64,000 nt of DNA from Candidatus Peribacteria bacterium (lineage in GTDB: Bacteria; Patescibacteriota; Gracilibacteria; Peribacterales; Peribacteraceae): positions 633,290 to 697,289 of the forward strand of contig JACKFU010000001.1 of assembly GCA_020632295.1 (NCBI GenBank), written 5' to 3'. The notes under the pieces were generated by a model. The model was given only the letters and a program-made list of their open reading frames with translations. It ran no database searches and was not told where the DNA came from. Positions 15,436 through 24,276 of the stretch are shown here, piece after piece. Each line of letters starts with the position of its first letter. Position 1 is the stretch's first letter. Both the position numbers and the translations under genes were made by a program.

Positions 15436-18051
15436 TTAGCTAATAGCTTCATTGATTTCTTCCATTTTTGGCTCTTTCTTAGCTTTTGTTTGGTCTCCAT
15501 GAAGGAAATCGAAGCGATCTTTTCCTTTTGCTACGATACGAATCGTATCACCCTCCTCAAAGATCCCCTTAAGGATATGTTCTGCTATCTCATCCTCAAT
15601 ACGTTCCTGAATAACGCGTCGGACGGGCCTTGCTCCATATTCTGGGTCAAAACCAAGCTCTCCAAGGAGATGAACTGCTTTTTGGTCAACCTCAATGGAG
15701 AAGCCTTTGTTTTTGAGGCGAGCTTCAAGATTGTCGAGGTGAATTTTTACAATTTTGCGAATGGAGTGCTGATCGAGAGCATTGAAAACAATGATGTGAT
15801 CAATACGGTTGATAAACTCCGGACGAAGGTTTGCCTTGAGTTCCTTAATAACCTCTTTTCGTTTCTCTTCGTATGCTTTTTCCTCGGCAGTTGCTTCTTC
15901 TTCGAGCTTGAATCCAATTTTTGCTGCCTGCTTGGTGAGTTTTGCTGCACCAATGTTACTTGTCATAACAATGATAGTATTTCTGAAGTCGACCTGTTTT
16001 CCCTGTGCATCGGTGAGCACACCATCTTCGAGAATTTGCAGGAGGATGTTGAAGAATTCAGGGTGCGCTTTTTCAATTTCATCAAACAGCACTACAGAGT
16101 ACGGCTTGCGACGTACAGCTTCTGTTAGCTGTCCACCTTCTTCGTATCCGACAAATCCTGCTGTTGCGCCAATGAGACGAGAGACATTGTGTCTCTCCAT
16201 GAACTCGGACATATCAATCTTAATGAGTGCATCTTCGCGACTAAACACTTCACTTGCTATTGTACGAACAAGTTCTGTCTTACCGACACCTGTTGGCCCT
16301 AGGAAGAGGAATGAGCCGATTGGCCTACGCTGATCTCCAATACCAATACGACTTCTGCGAATGGCACGCGCTACTTTTTTGATTGCATCCTCCTGTCCAA
16401 CGACATGTTTGCGCATTGTCATCTCCAGATTTTGGAGCCTCTTCTTATCGGATTTAAGCAGCTTGGTCACCGGAATACCCGTCATACGACCAATAACATG
16501 TGCGATGTCATCTTCGTCAATTTTAAGAGGAGAACGACGGTCTCCGTCAGAAGCCGCACGCATCTCTTGAATCTTTTCCTGTAAGATTTGCTGTTCCTGT
16601 TTTAGCTTAAGTGCAGTGTGGTACTTTTGTTCTTTTACAGCTGTTTGCTGCTTCATGATAAGCTTTTCTAATTTATCTTCTGTCTTCTTGAGTTCTGGAT
16701 TTACGTCCATTTCCTGCAGACTACGACCTGCAGAGGCTTCATCTAGGACATCAATTGCTTTGTCTGGCAGGAACCGATCTGCAATGTAGCGCTTACTGAG
16801 TGTTACCGCAGCTTCAAGTGCTTCATCACTGATTTCCAGGTTATGGAATTCTTCGAAGCTCTTACGAATACCTTGAAGAATGATAATGGAATCTTCGACC
16901 GTTGGTTCGTTCACTGTGATCGATTGGAAACGTCGTTCTAAGGCGCGATCTTTTTCGATCGTGCGGTACTCATCGAGTGTGGTGGCACCAATGACTTGGA
17001 TGGAACCACGACTGAGAGCTGGCTTCAAAATATTTGCCGCATCAAGTGAGCCTTCAGCACTGCCGGCGCCAACAACGGTATGAATTTCATCGATGAAGAG
17101 GATAATTTCGTTTTCACTCTGCAGTGCCTCTTTGATGATGTCGTCGAAACGCTGCTCGAACTCACCACGGTATTTGGTACCGGCAATAAGTGACCCCATG
17201 TTGAGGACAAGTACGCGTTTATTTTTCAGTGGCGTTGGTACGTTCCCCTCAGCAATCCGTACTGCAAGACCTTCAACGATTGCGGTCTTTCCTACACCTG
17301 GCTCACCAATGAGCACAGGGTTGTTCTTTGTTTTACGGTTGAGAATATGGACAACACGCTCAATCTCTTCATCTCGTCCGATAATTGGGTCAATCTTTTT
17401 GTCCTTTGCGAGCGCAATGAGGTCGTCGGTGAAGTAATCGAGGACAGGTGTTTTACTTTTGCCGTCACTCTTTTGTTTGCGAAGCCCTTCGGGGTCTGCA
17501 TTTGCCCCTGGTGCCATGCCACTTTGCATGCCAACAATTGCGCCTTGAAGTCCTTGGAAGAACGATTCAAGCGATTGTTCCATATTCCTGCTTTGTGACT
17601 TAAACTGCGAAATCTGCCCAAACATCTCTTCGACGTGTGCTTTGAGATCTTCGGGCTCTACTTGCATCTGCTCAAGCAGTATTGTTGCGGCATTTTTTCC
17701 GGTCGATACAAGTGAGTGAAGCAAGTGTTCCGTTCCCACGTTAGCATGACGGAACTTGTGTGCGGTAATAACACTTTGTTCAATTACGTTATGAAGGTAT
17801 GTGGAGAGACCGTGCTTAATGTGTTTTCCTTCAATGCTCGGCGTCTTCATCGATTTCAGCAGTATGCGCACGTTTTCCTGTGTAACTCCTGCGCCGGTAA
17901 AGATAGAAAACCCAAGGGATTTTGGAATTGAGAGGAGTCCCAGGAGCAAGTGCTCTGTTCCTATGTAGTTACTCTTCATGTTCTTTGCTTCTTGCTCTGC
18001 AATTTGTAGTGCAAGTTTAGCGTTGGGAGTAAAACGATCGAAGGGGTGCAT
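15436..18051 (-). CDS. clpC: ATP-dependent Clp protease ATP-binding subunit ClpC
   Basis: An 871-residue Hsp100 unfoldase. Parts in order: N-terminal double Clp repeat (RFTPNAKLALQIAEQEA), first AAA domain with Walker A GEPGVGKT near residue 250 and IDEIHTVVGAG, a UVR-type coiled middle (KLEKLIMKQQTAVKEQKYH), second AAA domain with GPTGVGKT near 588, and a D2-small domain. It feeds proteins to ClpP, which is not in this window. The start at MHPFDRF fits the family; the leader before it is a long pyrimidine tract (CTCTCCTCTTTCCACTCCTC). Confidence 0.96.
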   Translation of the reverse strand: MHPFDRFTPNAKLALQIAEQEAKNMKSNYIGTEHLLLGLLSIPKSLGFSIFTGAGVTQENVRILLKSMKTPSIEGKHIKHGLSTYLHNVIEQSVITAHKFRHANVGTEHLLHSLVSTGKNAATILLEQMQVEPEDLKAHVEEMFGQISQFKSQSRNMEQSLESFFQGLQGAIVGMQSGMAPGANADPEGLRKQKSDGKSKTPVLDYFTDDLIALAKDKKIDPIIGRDEEIERVVHILNRKTKNNPVLIGEPGVGKTAIVEGLAVRIAEGNVPTPLKNKRVLVLNMGSLIAGTKYRGEFEQRFDDIIKEALQSENEIILFIDEIHTVVGAGSAEGSLDAANILKPALSRGSIQVIGATTLDEYRTIEKDRALERRFQSITVNEPTVEDSIIILQGIRKSFEEFHNLEISDEALEAAVTLSKRYIADRFLPDKAIDVLDEASAGRSLQEMDVNPELKKTEDKLEKLIMKQQTAVKEQKYHTALKLKQEQQILQEKIQEMRAASDGDRRSPLKIDEDDIAHVIGRMTGIPVTKLLKSDKKRLQNLEMTMRKHVVGQEDAIKKVARAIRRSRIGIGDQRRPIGSFLFLGPTGVGKTELVRTIASEVFSREDALIKIDMSEFMERHNVSRLIGATAGFVGYEEGGQLTEAVRRKPYSVVLFDEIEKAHPEFFNILLQILEDGVLTDAQGKQVDFRNTIIVMTSNIGAAKLTKQAAKIGFKLEEEATAEEKAYEEKRKEVIKELKANLRPEFINRIDHIIVFNALDQHSIRKIVKIHLDNLEARLKNKGFSIEVDQKAVHLLGELGFDPEYGARPVRRVIQERIEDEIAEHILKGIFEEGDTIRIVAKGKDRFDFLHGDQTKAKKEPKMEEINEAIS

Positions 18052-18225
18052 AGGAGGAGTGGAAAGAGGAGAGAGGAAAGTTTCCAAGTGTGAACCCTGT
18101 CATTATCAGTCTACTTGTTGGAGTGATAAATGTCGATGAAGGTTCCAAACATTTTATCAAAAAATCTCTCTTCTGTGCAGTGACAAGATGGTGTTAATTA
18201 TCGTTTTGTATTGATTTGAATACTA

Positions 18226-18558
18226 TCATTTACATTTTTGCATCACCGCTTCAATTTGCTTATACACTTGATAGCATTCTGCAACTGCAGTTAAGAGCGC
18301 TGTTTTATCTGGTTCTTTTGGATATTCATTTGCAAAACTTGCGTTGAGTAGAAGCCAGCTTCTATTGCTTCCCATTTGTTTCCCAAGTTCATACGCAGCG
18401 GTAAGAGTCGTCACGTTCTGTATAGATTGCAACAATTGCCTTAGCGACTGCTGCGTTTCTTGTATCACTGCAAGTTTTTCCTGAGTCTCGGCAGAGTATT
18501 GAGGAACATCTTCTCTCTCCCTAAAGATACGAGGGCTTTTATAAGGATTTGTCTTCAT
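18226..18558 (-). CDS. Hypothetical protein coupled to a response regulator
   Basis: A 110-residue soluble, helical protein (QETQQSLRQLLQSIQNVTTL, AVAECYQVYKQIEAVMQKCK) of unknown family. Its ATG overlaps the TGA of the receiver-domain gene (ATGA), so the two are cotranslated; a role as partner or output of the receiver is a reasonable guess but not shown by sequence. Confidence 0.65.
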   Translation of the reverse strand: MKTNPYKSPRIFREREDVPQYSAETQEKLAVIQETQQSLRQLLQSIQNVTTLTAAYELGKQMGSNRSWLLLNASFANEYPKEPDKTALLTAVAECYQVYKQIEAVMQKCK

Positions 18559-18938
18559 TGTTTCGTATTCAAATATGTATTCCAGTATGGTAATTCATCA
18601 CCTTTGCTTGTTACATCAATCACTATACCCGATTGAGCAAGTTGGACACGTACTGCGAGCATATTATCTTGTACATGATGGCTGCAGAGGCAAATTTTTT
18701 CCAATTGCTCCAGTACTTCCTTTCTTTGCGCCAGTAGCGCAAGGAGAGTCTCAGGTCCATTCATTGGCATATCTGTGTCGAGACGCAGCGCTGTAATGGA
18801 TGTTGTATTCGTTAGCATTCTTGTCACCTCGCTACCGTCTGTTGCTGTAGAGACAGTCGCACCAATGCCTACAAGCTGATCTGCTAATATACGTAGCTGT
18901 GTGAGGTTATCGTCGACAACAAGAATATGTTTTTCCAT
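18555..18938 (-). CDS. Single-domain response regulator (receiver only)
   Basis: A 127-residue CheY-like receiver domain without an output domain. HILVVDDN gives the acidic pocket (Asp9, Asp10) and LRLDTDMPMNG gives the phospho-acceptor Asp54. The switch Thr/Ser region reads ICLCSHH, so it differs from the usual T-A. No Lys-Pro pair is obvious, so signalling may be weakened. I start at MEKHILVV; further upstream codons would run toward the AI-2E gene end. No histidine kinase is nearby. Confidence 0.78.
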   Translation of the reverse strand: MEKHILVVDDNLTQLRILADQLVGIGATVSTATDGSEVTRMLTNTTSITALRLDTDMPMNGPETLLALLAQRKEVLEQLEKICLCSHHVQDNMLAVRVQLAQSGIVIDVTSKGDELPYWNTYLNTKQ

Positions 18939-18972
18939 AGCGGAGGATCTTATGGTGCTTGGCAACCTGTGG

Positions 18973-20220
18973 TCAAGATTTCTTTCCACTAGTTCTCCAG
19001 TCTTCTAGGAAGATAGAAATCAGTGTTGTTGTTGGTACTGCAAGCATAACACCAAGTACGGGGTGAATCGTATCGGGGAAGCTGACACCGACAAGCATAG
19101 CAAAGAGAATAGCGATAGGAGAGAGGCCGACAGCACGCTTCATAATAAGCGGAACAAGGAGGTTGTTCTCGCACCATTGAATAATGTAGTACACACCAGC
19201 AACAACGAGCCCCATGACAAAACCTCCTTGGGTAAACGCAATGAGGACAGAAGGAACAGCGGCAATGAATGGACCAACTGCAGGAATAAACTCACAGATA
19301 CCCGCAAGCACGGCAAGGGTTAGCGCATAGGGCATACGCAGGATAAGTAGAGCGATGAGAGTTAAGGTAAAGATGGCAAGCATCAGTAGAAGCTCCCCAC
19401 GAGCCCATTGACCGATTTTGGTATGCATCGCTTCAAACTTGTTATCAAGGTAGTTGCGGTAGGAGCTTGGGAAAAAGCTGCGCATCCAACTGAGGATTCC
19501 CTCTTTTTCTATTTGCATAAAAAACGCAAGAACCATGACGACAAGCATGCTCACAAAAAAGCTTACAAGTCCTGTTGCCAATCTTCCTGCGAATCGCACA
19601 CTTCCTTGTGCTGCCGTAGAAAGGCTTTGGCCAAACTGTGTGAGCGCATCTGCAAACTGATTAATGTTCATTGTTTGTAGCGTTGATTTTGCAAGCCCTG
19701 TCATTCGTAGATTCACTTCGTCTTTTACAAATGGGAGGTTGATATGAGGATTACCAAGGAATAGGTCTACCTCGCTTGAGATAATATCGGCAATTCCCTT
19801 AATTTGATCTGCGATAATAGGAATAAACGATAGTAGAAGGAATAGCAGAATGAAAATAGCAAAGAAGTAGTGCACCAAAATAGCAAGTCCTCGTGGAATG
19901 CCGTGCTGCTCCATTTTTTCAACACTTGGGTCGATAACTGCTGCAACAAACATTGCAAGTAGCAGCAGAAGAATCTTGTGCCGGAGCTGGTAAAGAGCCA
20001 GTGCACCTAAGATGATAGCCAAAATACTAAACGCTCCACGGACAATGCTTTGCACGGAGATGTGCATTACCACCTCATCTAATTTTTTTGATTCAGGCAT
20101 GCGCACTGTTTTTTTCTTGCTCTCTTGCTCGATTGGCATATTTCGCTGCAGGAGTCGCTGTGCTTTTTTGCCAATGACACGAATAGAGGTGAATGGGTTC
20201 TGGTCTTTTTTCTTCGGCAT
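18973..20220 (-). CDS. AI-2E family transporter (PerM-like membrane protein)
   Basis: A 415-residue membrane protein with about eight helices. HGIPRGLAILVHYFFAIFI, MALAFFM-type helices and GICEFIPAVGPFIAAVPSVL match the AI-2E/PerM family, which includes a quorum-signal exporter and Na+/H+ antiporters; the substrate here is unknown. The first 75 residues are a basic, soluble extension (KKTVRMPESKK). The leader CCCACCTCTTCT is pyrimidine-rich. Confidence 0.9.
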   Translation of the reverse strand: MPKKKDQNPFTSIRVIGKKAQRLLQRNMPIEQESKKKTVRMPESKKLDEVVMHISVQSIVRGAFSILAIILGALALYQLRHKILLLLLAMFVAAVIDPSVEKMEQHGIPRGLAILVHYFFAIFILLFLLLSFIPIIADQIKGIADIISSEVDLFLGNPHINLPFVKDEVNLRMTGLAKSTLQTMNINQFADALTQFGQSLSTAAQGSVRFAGRLATGLVSFFVSMLVVMVLAFFMQIEKEGILSWMRSFFPSSYRNYLDNKFEAMHTKIGQWARGELLLMLAIFTLTLIALLILRMPYALTLAVLAGICEFIPAVGPFIAAVPSVLIAFTQGGFVMGLVVAGVYYIIQWCENNLLVPLIMKRAVGLSPIAILFAMLVGVSFPDTIHPVLGVMLAVPTTTLISIFLEDWRTSGKKS

Positions 20221-20232
20221 AGAAGAGGTGGG

Positions 20233-20580
20233 TTAACCGGTAATGGCTGAAATAATAAAGTCCATGATGAAAAATGATGTTGCTGCCATAATAAAGCCAA
20301 TAATAGCCCAGGTCAGCCTATTTTTACCAGCTTCGCTACTTCCTCCGGGAAGACTCCCTGTAACAATTTCGTAGCCTGCAAACATAATCATGAGTATGCA
20401 AATGCCGGCAGCAAACCCAAAAACAAATTGAATCAGATGTGCAAGAAATGCTGGAAGACACTGTCCGGCGTTAATAGTTCCTTCTGCAAAATCGCACCCC
20501 ATATTTTTGAGTGCAGGCGTAATAATAGATGGAGTTTGTGCATATGCTGTTGCCACAAGGAGATGTGTGAATTGCCACAT
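20233..20580 (-). CDS. VirB2/TrbC-like pilin-related membrane protein
   Basis: About 115 residues: a signal peptide ending ATAYAQ, a short exported part with two Cys (MGCDFAEGTINAGQCLPAF), then two membrane helices separated by a small polar loop (GSLPGGSSEAGKNR). This signal-helix-loop-helix layout fits VirB2/TrbC pilins. The second ATG is preferred: TTGAAG, 16 bp and AATATG lie six bases before it, as at other leaderless genes. It is part of the dispersed secretion/pilus set. Confidence 0.72.
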   Translation of the reverse strand: MWQFTHLLVATAYAQTPSIITPALKNMGCDFAEGTINAGQCLPAFLAHLIQFVFGFAAGICILMIMFAGYEIVTGSLPGGSSEAGKNRLTWAIIGFIMAATSFFIMDFIISAITG

Positions 20581-20657
20581 GGTGCCCATATTTTGCCATG
20601 AAAAAAGACTTCAATGCTTGTTTCTGGCTTTACACAGGGAAATGGTTATATTGTTAT

Positions 20658-21626
20658 ATGGTTATGCCATTTTCTTGGAGTACCTGTCCTCGGCCCATTG
20701 TTGCCCTCGCGCCTATGGCAGGCGTTACCGACGCGTCGTATCGTCAACTTATTAAACGCGTTGCGCCAGAGACGATTGTATATACAGAGTTTTTGAGTAC
20801 GGATGCAATTCACTACGGTGCAAAGCGAACCATGAAAGAGCTAGAATTTGATGCGCAAAAGGAGCACCCATTTATCGTTCAAGTCTTTGGAAAAGAACCT
20901 GAACATTTTCTTTCTGCCGCAAAAGTTATTGAGCAGATGGGTGCAGACGGTATTGATATCAACATGGGATGCCCTGCCGCAAAAGTGGTATCTAGTTGTC
21001 ATGGATCTGCACTCATAAAAAATGCAGACCTTGCGAAGCGTCTTGTTGAAGCAACAAAAAAGGAGGTCAGTATTCCGGTAAGTGTTAAAACGCGACTTGG
21101 ATGGGATACCTGTGGAACACTCATTGAATTTTGCAAAGGCCTTGTTGATGCTGGTGCTGATGCACTTGCTATTCATGGACGTACATATGCAGAAAAGTTT
21201 TCTGGCGAAGCCGATTGGGAACCGATCTATCAACTTAAAGAAGAGGTAAGCGTTCCAGTAATTGGCAATGGAGATATTTGCAGCGCTCAGGATGCTCTTG
21301 AAAAGATTGGGAACCTTGATGGTGTTATGGTGGGGAGAGGTACTTTCGGGAACCCTTGGCTCATGAAAGATATTGTTGAAGCCCTCTCAGCAAGAGGAGC
21401 GATGATAATTCCGACAAAAGATCGAATGACATTTGAAGAGAAAATTCCATTCATCATTGAGCATTGCCGCCTTGCGGTAGAGGTAAAAGGAGAGAAGAGG
21501 GGAATGCTTGAAATGCGCAGGCACCTTGCTAGTTACATTAAAGGCATTGATGGAGCAAAAGACCTCCGATCCAAACTCGTTCGTGTTGAGTCTGTTGCGG
21601 AGGTCGAGCGTATACTCTGTGCTTAG
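20658..21626 (+). CDS. dus: tRNA-dihydrouridine synthase
   Basis: About 322 residues, an FMN-dependent Dus that reduces uridines in tRNA D-loops. Motifs: RPIVALAPMAGVTDASYRQL, the catalytic-Cys region INMGCPAAKVVSS, HGRTYAEKFSGEADW and VIGNGDICSAQDA with GVMVGRGTFGNPW. All expected FMN and catalytic residues are present. The start is uncertain: ATG 20658 and 20664 both fit, while one at 20598 would add a hydrophobic stretch not seen in the family. Its stop shares TTAG with rplA. Confidence 0.93.
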   Translation: MVMPFSWSTCPRPIVALAPMAGVTDASYRQLIKRVAPETIVYTEFLSTDAIHYGAKRTMKELEFDAQKEHPFIVQVFGKEPEHFLSAAKVIEQMGADGIDINMGCPAAKVVSSCHGSALIKNADLAKRLVEATKKEVSIPVSVKTRLGWDTCGTLIEFCKGLVDAGADALAIHGRTYAEKFSGEADWEPIYQLKEEVSVPVIGNGDICSAQDALEKIGNLDGVMVGRGTFGNPWLMKDIVEALSARGAMIIPTKDRMTFEEKIPFIIEHCRLAVEVKGEKRGMLEMRRHLASYIKGIDGAKDLRSKLVRVESVAEVERILCA

Positions 21627-22300
21627 AGAGCAATCTTTACACCTGGTCCCATACTTGGGCTCACGGAGATACTTTTAATGTACTCACCCTTGATGCCTGA
21701 AGGTTTCGCATCTTTGATAGCGGTGAGGATAGTTTCCAAGTTCTCTTGTAGCTTCTTGCTACCAAACGACATTTTTCCAAACGCTGCATGGATAATACCT
21801 TGCTTGTCCATTTTACACTCAATTCGTCCTTTCTTCAGCTCGTCAATTGTTTTCGCAATATCTGTTGTTACTGTTCCTGCTTTAGGGTTTGGCATTAGGC
21901 CGCGTTGACCTAGAATTTTTGCCACTTTACCAAGATCTTTCATAACGGTTGGTGTAGCGATAGCGACATCGAAATCAATTTTCTCTTGTTCAACGTCAGG
22001 AAGAAGTGTCGAAATACCAGCGATATCTGCACCAGCTTTCTTAGCGGCATCAGCTTCTCCATCTGCAACGAATGCAGCGATACGCACTTTCTTTCCTGTC
22101 CCATGTGGCAATGCAATTGTTGTACGAACAAGCTGGTCTGCCTGGGTAGTGTCGGCACTAATGTTGATGTGCACCTCGGCAGTGGCATCAAAGGTAACGG
22201 TACTAAGACTCGGAAGGAGCTCGGTCGCTTCTGATACAGAATAGAATTTGCCCTCTTCTACAAGAGCGGCTTTTTCCTTATATTTTTTACCTCTTGGCAT
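21623..22300 (-). CDS. rplA: 50S ribosomal protein L1
   Basis: A 225-residue L1 (KYKEKAALVEEGKFYSVSEA, ALPHGTGKKVRIAAF, GLMPNPKAGTVT). It forms the L1 stalk that moves E-site tRNA and in many bacteria represses its own mRNA. Start MPRGKKYKEK by family. L1 is lost in some CPR lineages but kept here. rplK lies 0.8 kb upstream with a membrane protein gene between, so the usual rplK-rplA pair is split. Confidence 0.96.
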   Translation of the reverse strand: MPRGKKYKEKAALVEEGKFYSVSEATELLPSLSTVTFDATAEVHINISADTTQADQLVRTTIALPHGTGKKVRIAAFVADGEADAAKKAGADIAGISTLLPDVEQEKIDFDVAIATPTVMKDLGKVAKILGQRGLMPNPKAGTVTTDIAKTIDELKKGRIECKMDKQGIIHAAFGKMSFGSKKLQENLETILTAIKDAKPSGIKGEYIKSISVSPSMGPGVKIAL

Positions 22301-22410
22301 GGTTATAGGGGGAATGTGGTGCAAATGTCCCAAGCGAACGTCGAGGGACTCCCACAAGTAAAACAGGGCATATCTTTGCCTGTAGCGTACGTGTAGGCAA
22401 GAAAAAACTC

Positions 22411-23037
22411 CTACTTCTTTCGACGCGTTGCCTTTCGTTTCTTTGGCTTAAGGGCTGCAGATTTTGCTGGAGTAGCAGGTACATGGAGTGTTTTTAGAAT
22501 TTCCCATTCATGTGCTCCGCGAGTACACCAACTGAGCAGCAGTCCATAGAGCAGGAGGACAAATGGTGTTACCCACCAGCCATCTTGGAAGGATGCAAGG
22601 ACTATACTGAGAAAAATGGAGATGGCACTGAGTATAGCCATCAAATTGCCGATAACTTTGAGTGTTGTCATGTATACAGCCTCAACAACTGCCTTAGAGG
22701 CGCTGTCGAGCTTACGCACTTCTTGGTCTTGCATAAGAAAGAGAAGTCCTCCGCACGCAAACACAAGGAGCAGTGCAATATATGTTCGACCTGTGTACGG
22801 AACTCCTGCAAAAACAGAAAAAATCGTTGGTAGTGCACCTATAGTCATTAGGAGAACACTGACAGCATGCATGAGATATGTGTAAATTGCTTCACCAACA
22901 CTCTTTGGCTTTGCGCCGGGAACGGACATGCTTGCCAGAAATAAGACTGTCAGAAAGAAGAGCGTAGCAAGTGGGAGCACGAGTCCGTAGAAGGAGCCGA
23001 TGAATCCAAAAATTGTAGAGAGGGGATTTTCAACCAT
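22411..23037 (-). CDS. Multi-helix membrane protein with basic tail
   Basis: A 208-residue protein with about six hydrophobic helices and a Lys/Arg-rich C-terminus (KPKKRKATRRKK). No family recognised. It interrupts rplK and rplA on the same strand, and the basic cytoplasmic tail could touch RNA or the ribosome; this is inference. Start chosen at MVENPLSTIFGF, just before the first helix. Confidence 0.68.
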   Translation of the reverse strand: MVENPLSTIFGFIGSFYGLVLPLATLFFLTVLFLASMSVPGAKPKSVGEAIYTYLMHAVSVLLMTIGALPTIFSVFAGVPYTGRTYIALLLVFACGGLLFLMQDQEVRKLDSASKAVVEAVYMTTLKVIGNLMAILSAISIFLSIVLASFQDGWWVTPFVLLLYGLLLSWCTRGAHEWEILKTLHVPATPAKSAALKPKKRKATRRKK

Positions 23038-23130
23038 GGTTTTCGAAAAGGAAGGATGAAAACAGCATACACAAAACACATTCACGAATACTATTGCAAA
23101 AAGTACGTTCAGTGATGCAATTTTACTTTA

Positions 23131-23553
23131 CTATTCAATGGTGACTCCCATGCTGCGGGCTGTTCCTTCGATGATGTTCATTGCCATCTCAATAGAATTT
23201 GCGTTGAGGTCTGGCATTTTTGCTTCAGCAATCTCTTTCACTTGTGCCTTTGTCAGCGTGCCTACCTTATTCTTGTTTGGTTCACCGCTTCCCTTCTTAA
23301 TCTTTGCTTTTTCGATAATCATCTGTGCAGCTGGTGGCTGTTTCATTTCGAAGGTAAAGCTGCGGTCGTCGTATACTTTAATGACAACGGGAATCACCTG
23401 ACCCTGCTTATCCTTCGTCTGTTCGTTAAACTGTGTACAAAATGCATTGATATCAATACCAGCCTGTCCAAGGACAGGACCGAGTGGTGGTGCAGGGTTT
23501 GCCTGCCCTCCACGCGCTTGAGCTTTGATAATCTTTTTGACTTGTTTTGCCAT
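23131..23553 (-). CDS. rplK: 50S ribosomal protein L11
   Basis: A 140-residue L11: KIIKAQARGGQANPAPPLGP and LGQAGIDINAFCTQFN form the N-terminal factor-binding domain, and GTLTKAQVKEIAEAKMPDLN the rRNA-binding domain. It builds the GTPase-associated centre. Start MAKQVKKI by family. nusG, its common neighbour, is not seen. Confidence 0.97.
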   Translation of the reverse strand: MAKQVKKIIKAQARGGQANPAPPLGPVLGQAGIDINAFCTQFNEQTKDKQGQVIPVVIKVYDDRSFTFEMKQPPAAQMIIEKAKIKKGSGEPNKNKVGTLTKAQVKEIAEAKMPDLNANSIEMAMNIIEGTARSMGVTIE

Positions 23554-23596
23554 AGCGAAGCGCAGTCTATGGACTTGGGATTTGAGAGTCAAACGA

Positions 23597-24217
23597 TTAC
23601 TTCGTTAAATCTTCGATGAGATTGAAAATTTCATCGCTAGCGCCTTCTGCAACGTGAAATTCATATAATCGCTCTCGAACGCGGACGAAGACGACTCGTT
23701 CAGGAAGAAGGCCAGGATCGTAAAAGGTAAGGAGGTTTCGTGTGGGATGGTTTTCTCTGCGCTGTGTTTCGTCTAATAAATCTTTTACTTCTGGTGTAAA
23801 TGCGCTGTGCAACGCTTCTTTGAGTACGACATAATGCTTCTTCACTTGTGGTGAACTTACCCACGCAATACTACCAGCCCGGTCACCATGGAGCAGCAAC
23901 GCCTTGCTGGTGACGGTGTCTCCACCACCGGTAACAACTCGATCAAGAATAATCTGCTCGCTCGTTTCCGTAATAGAGAAGCCTTGCATGCCGAGTGTTT
24001 TTTCGACATTCGGTCCTTCGAATTTGCGCACTCCTCCTTCGGGAATTGTTGATGGTGGTTCGACGGGGTTTGTTCGATCGATGACAGGTTCCGATACCTC
24101 ATCAGCTTGCGCCATCATTTGGTATCCTGGGCTTCCTTCGAGCACGATGATATCAGAAGCTCCCAGCAGCAGCATGGTGGCAAGAACTCCGATAGTCAGC
24201 TGTAACTTTTTTGCCAT
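23597..24217 (-). CDS. Exported hypothetical protein
   Basis: A 206-residue protein with an N-terminal hydrophobic segment (MAKKLQLTIGVLATMLLLGA) that may be a signal peptide or anchor, a Pro-rich linker and a folded domain ending FVRVRERLYEFHVAEGASDE. I do not recognise it. Divergent from ruvB, with a 59-bp intergenic region. Confidence 0.65.
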   Translation of the reverse strand: MAKKLQLTIGVLATMLLLGASDIIVLEGSPGYQMMAQADEVSEPVIDRTNPVEPPSTIPEGGVRKFEGPNVEKTLGMQGFSITETSEQIILDRVVTGGGDTVTSKALLLHGDRAGSIAWVSSPQVKKHYVVLKEALHSAFTPEVKDLLDETQRRENHPTRNLLTFYDPGLLPERVVFVRVRERLYEFHVAEGASDEIFNLIEDLTK

Positions 24218-24276
24218 GACGACGCAATTGTACATGGTGGTGCCTGGAAACAAAAACTCTGGTACCATACATTCCC

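Noticed and set aside
18555..18938. Two-component system with a kinase partner
   Set aside because: No histidine kinase motif is found near; the neighbouring 110-aa protein has no HisKA or ATPase features.
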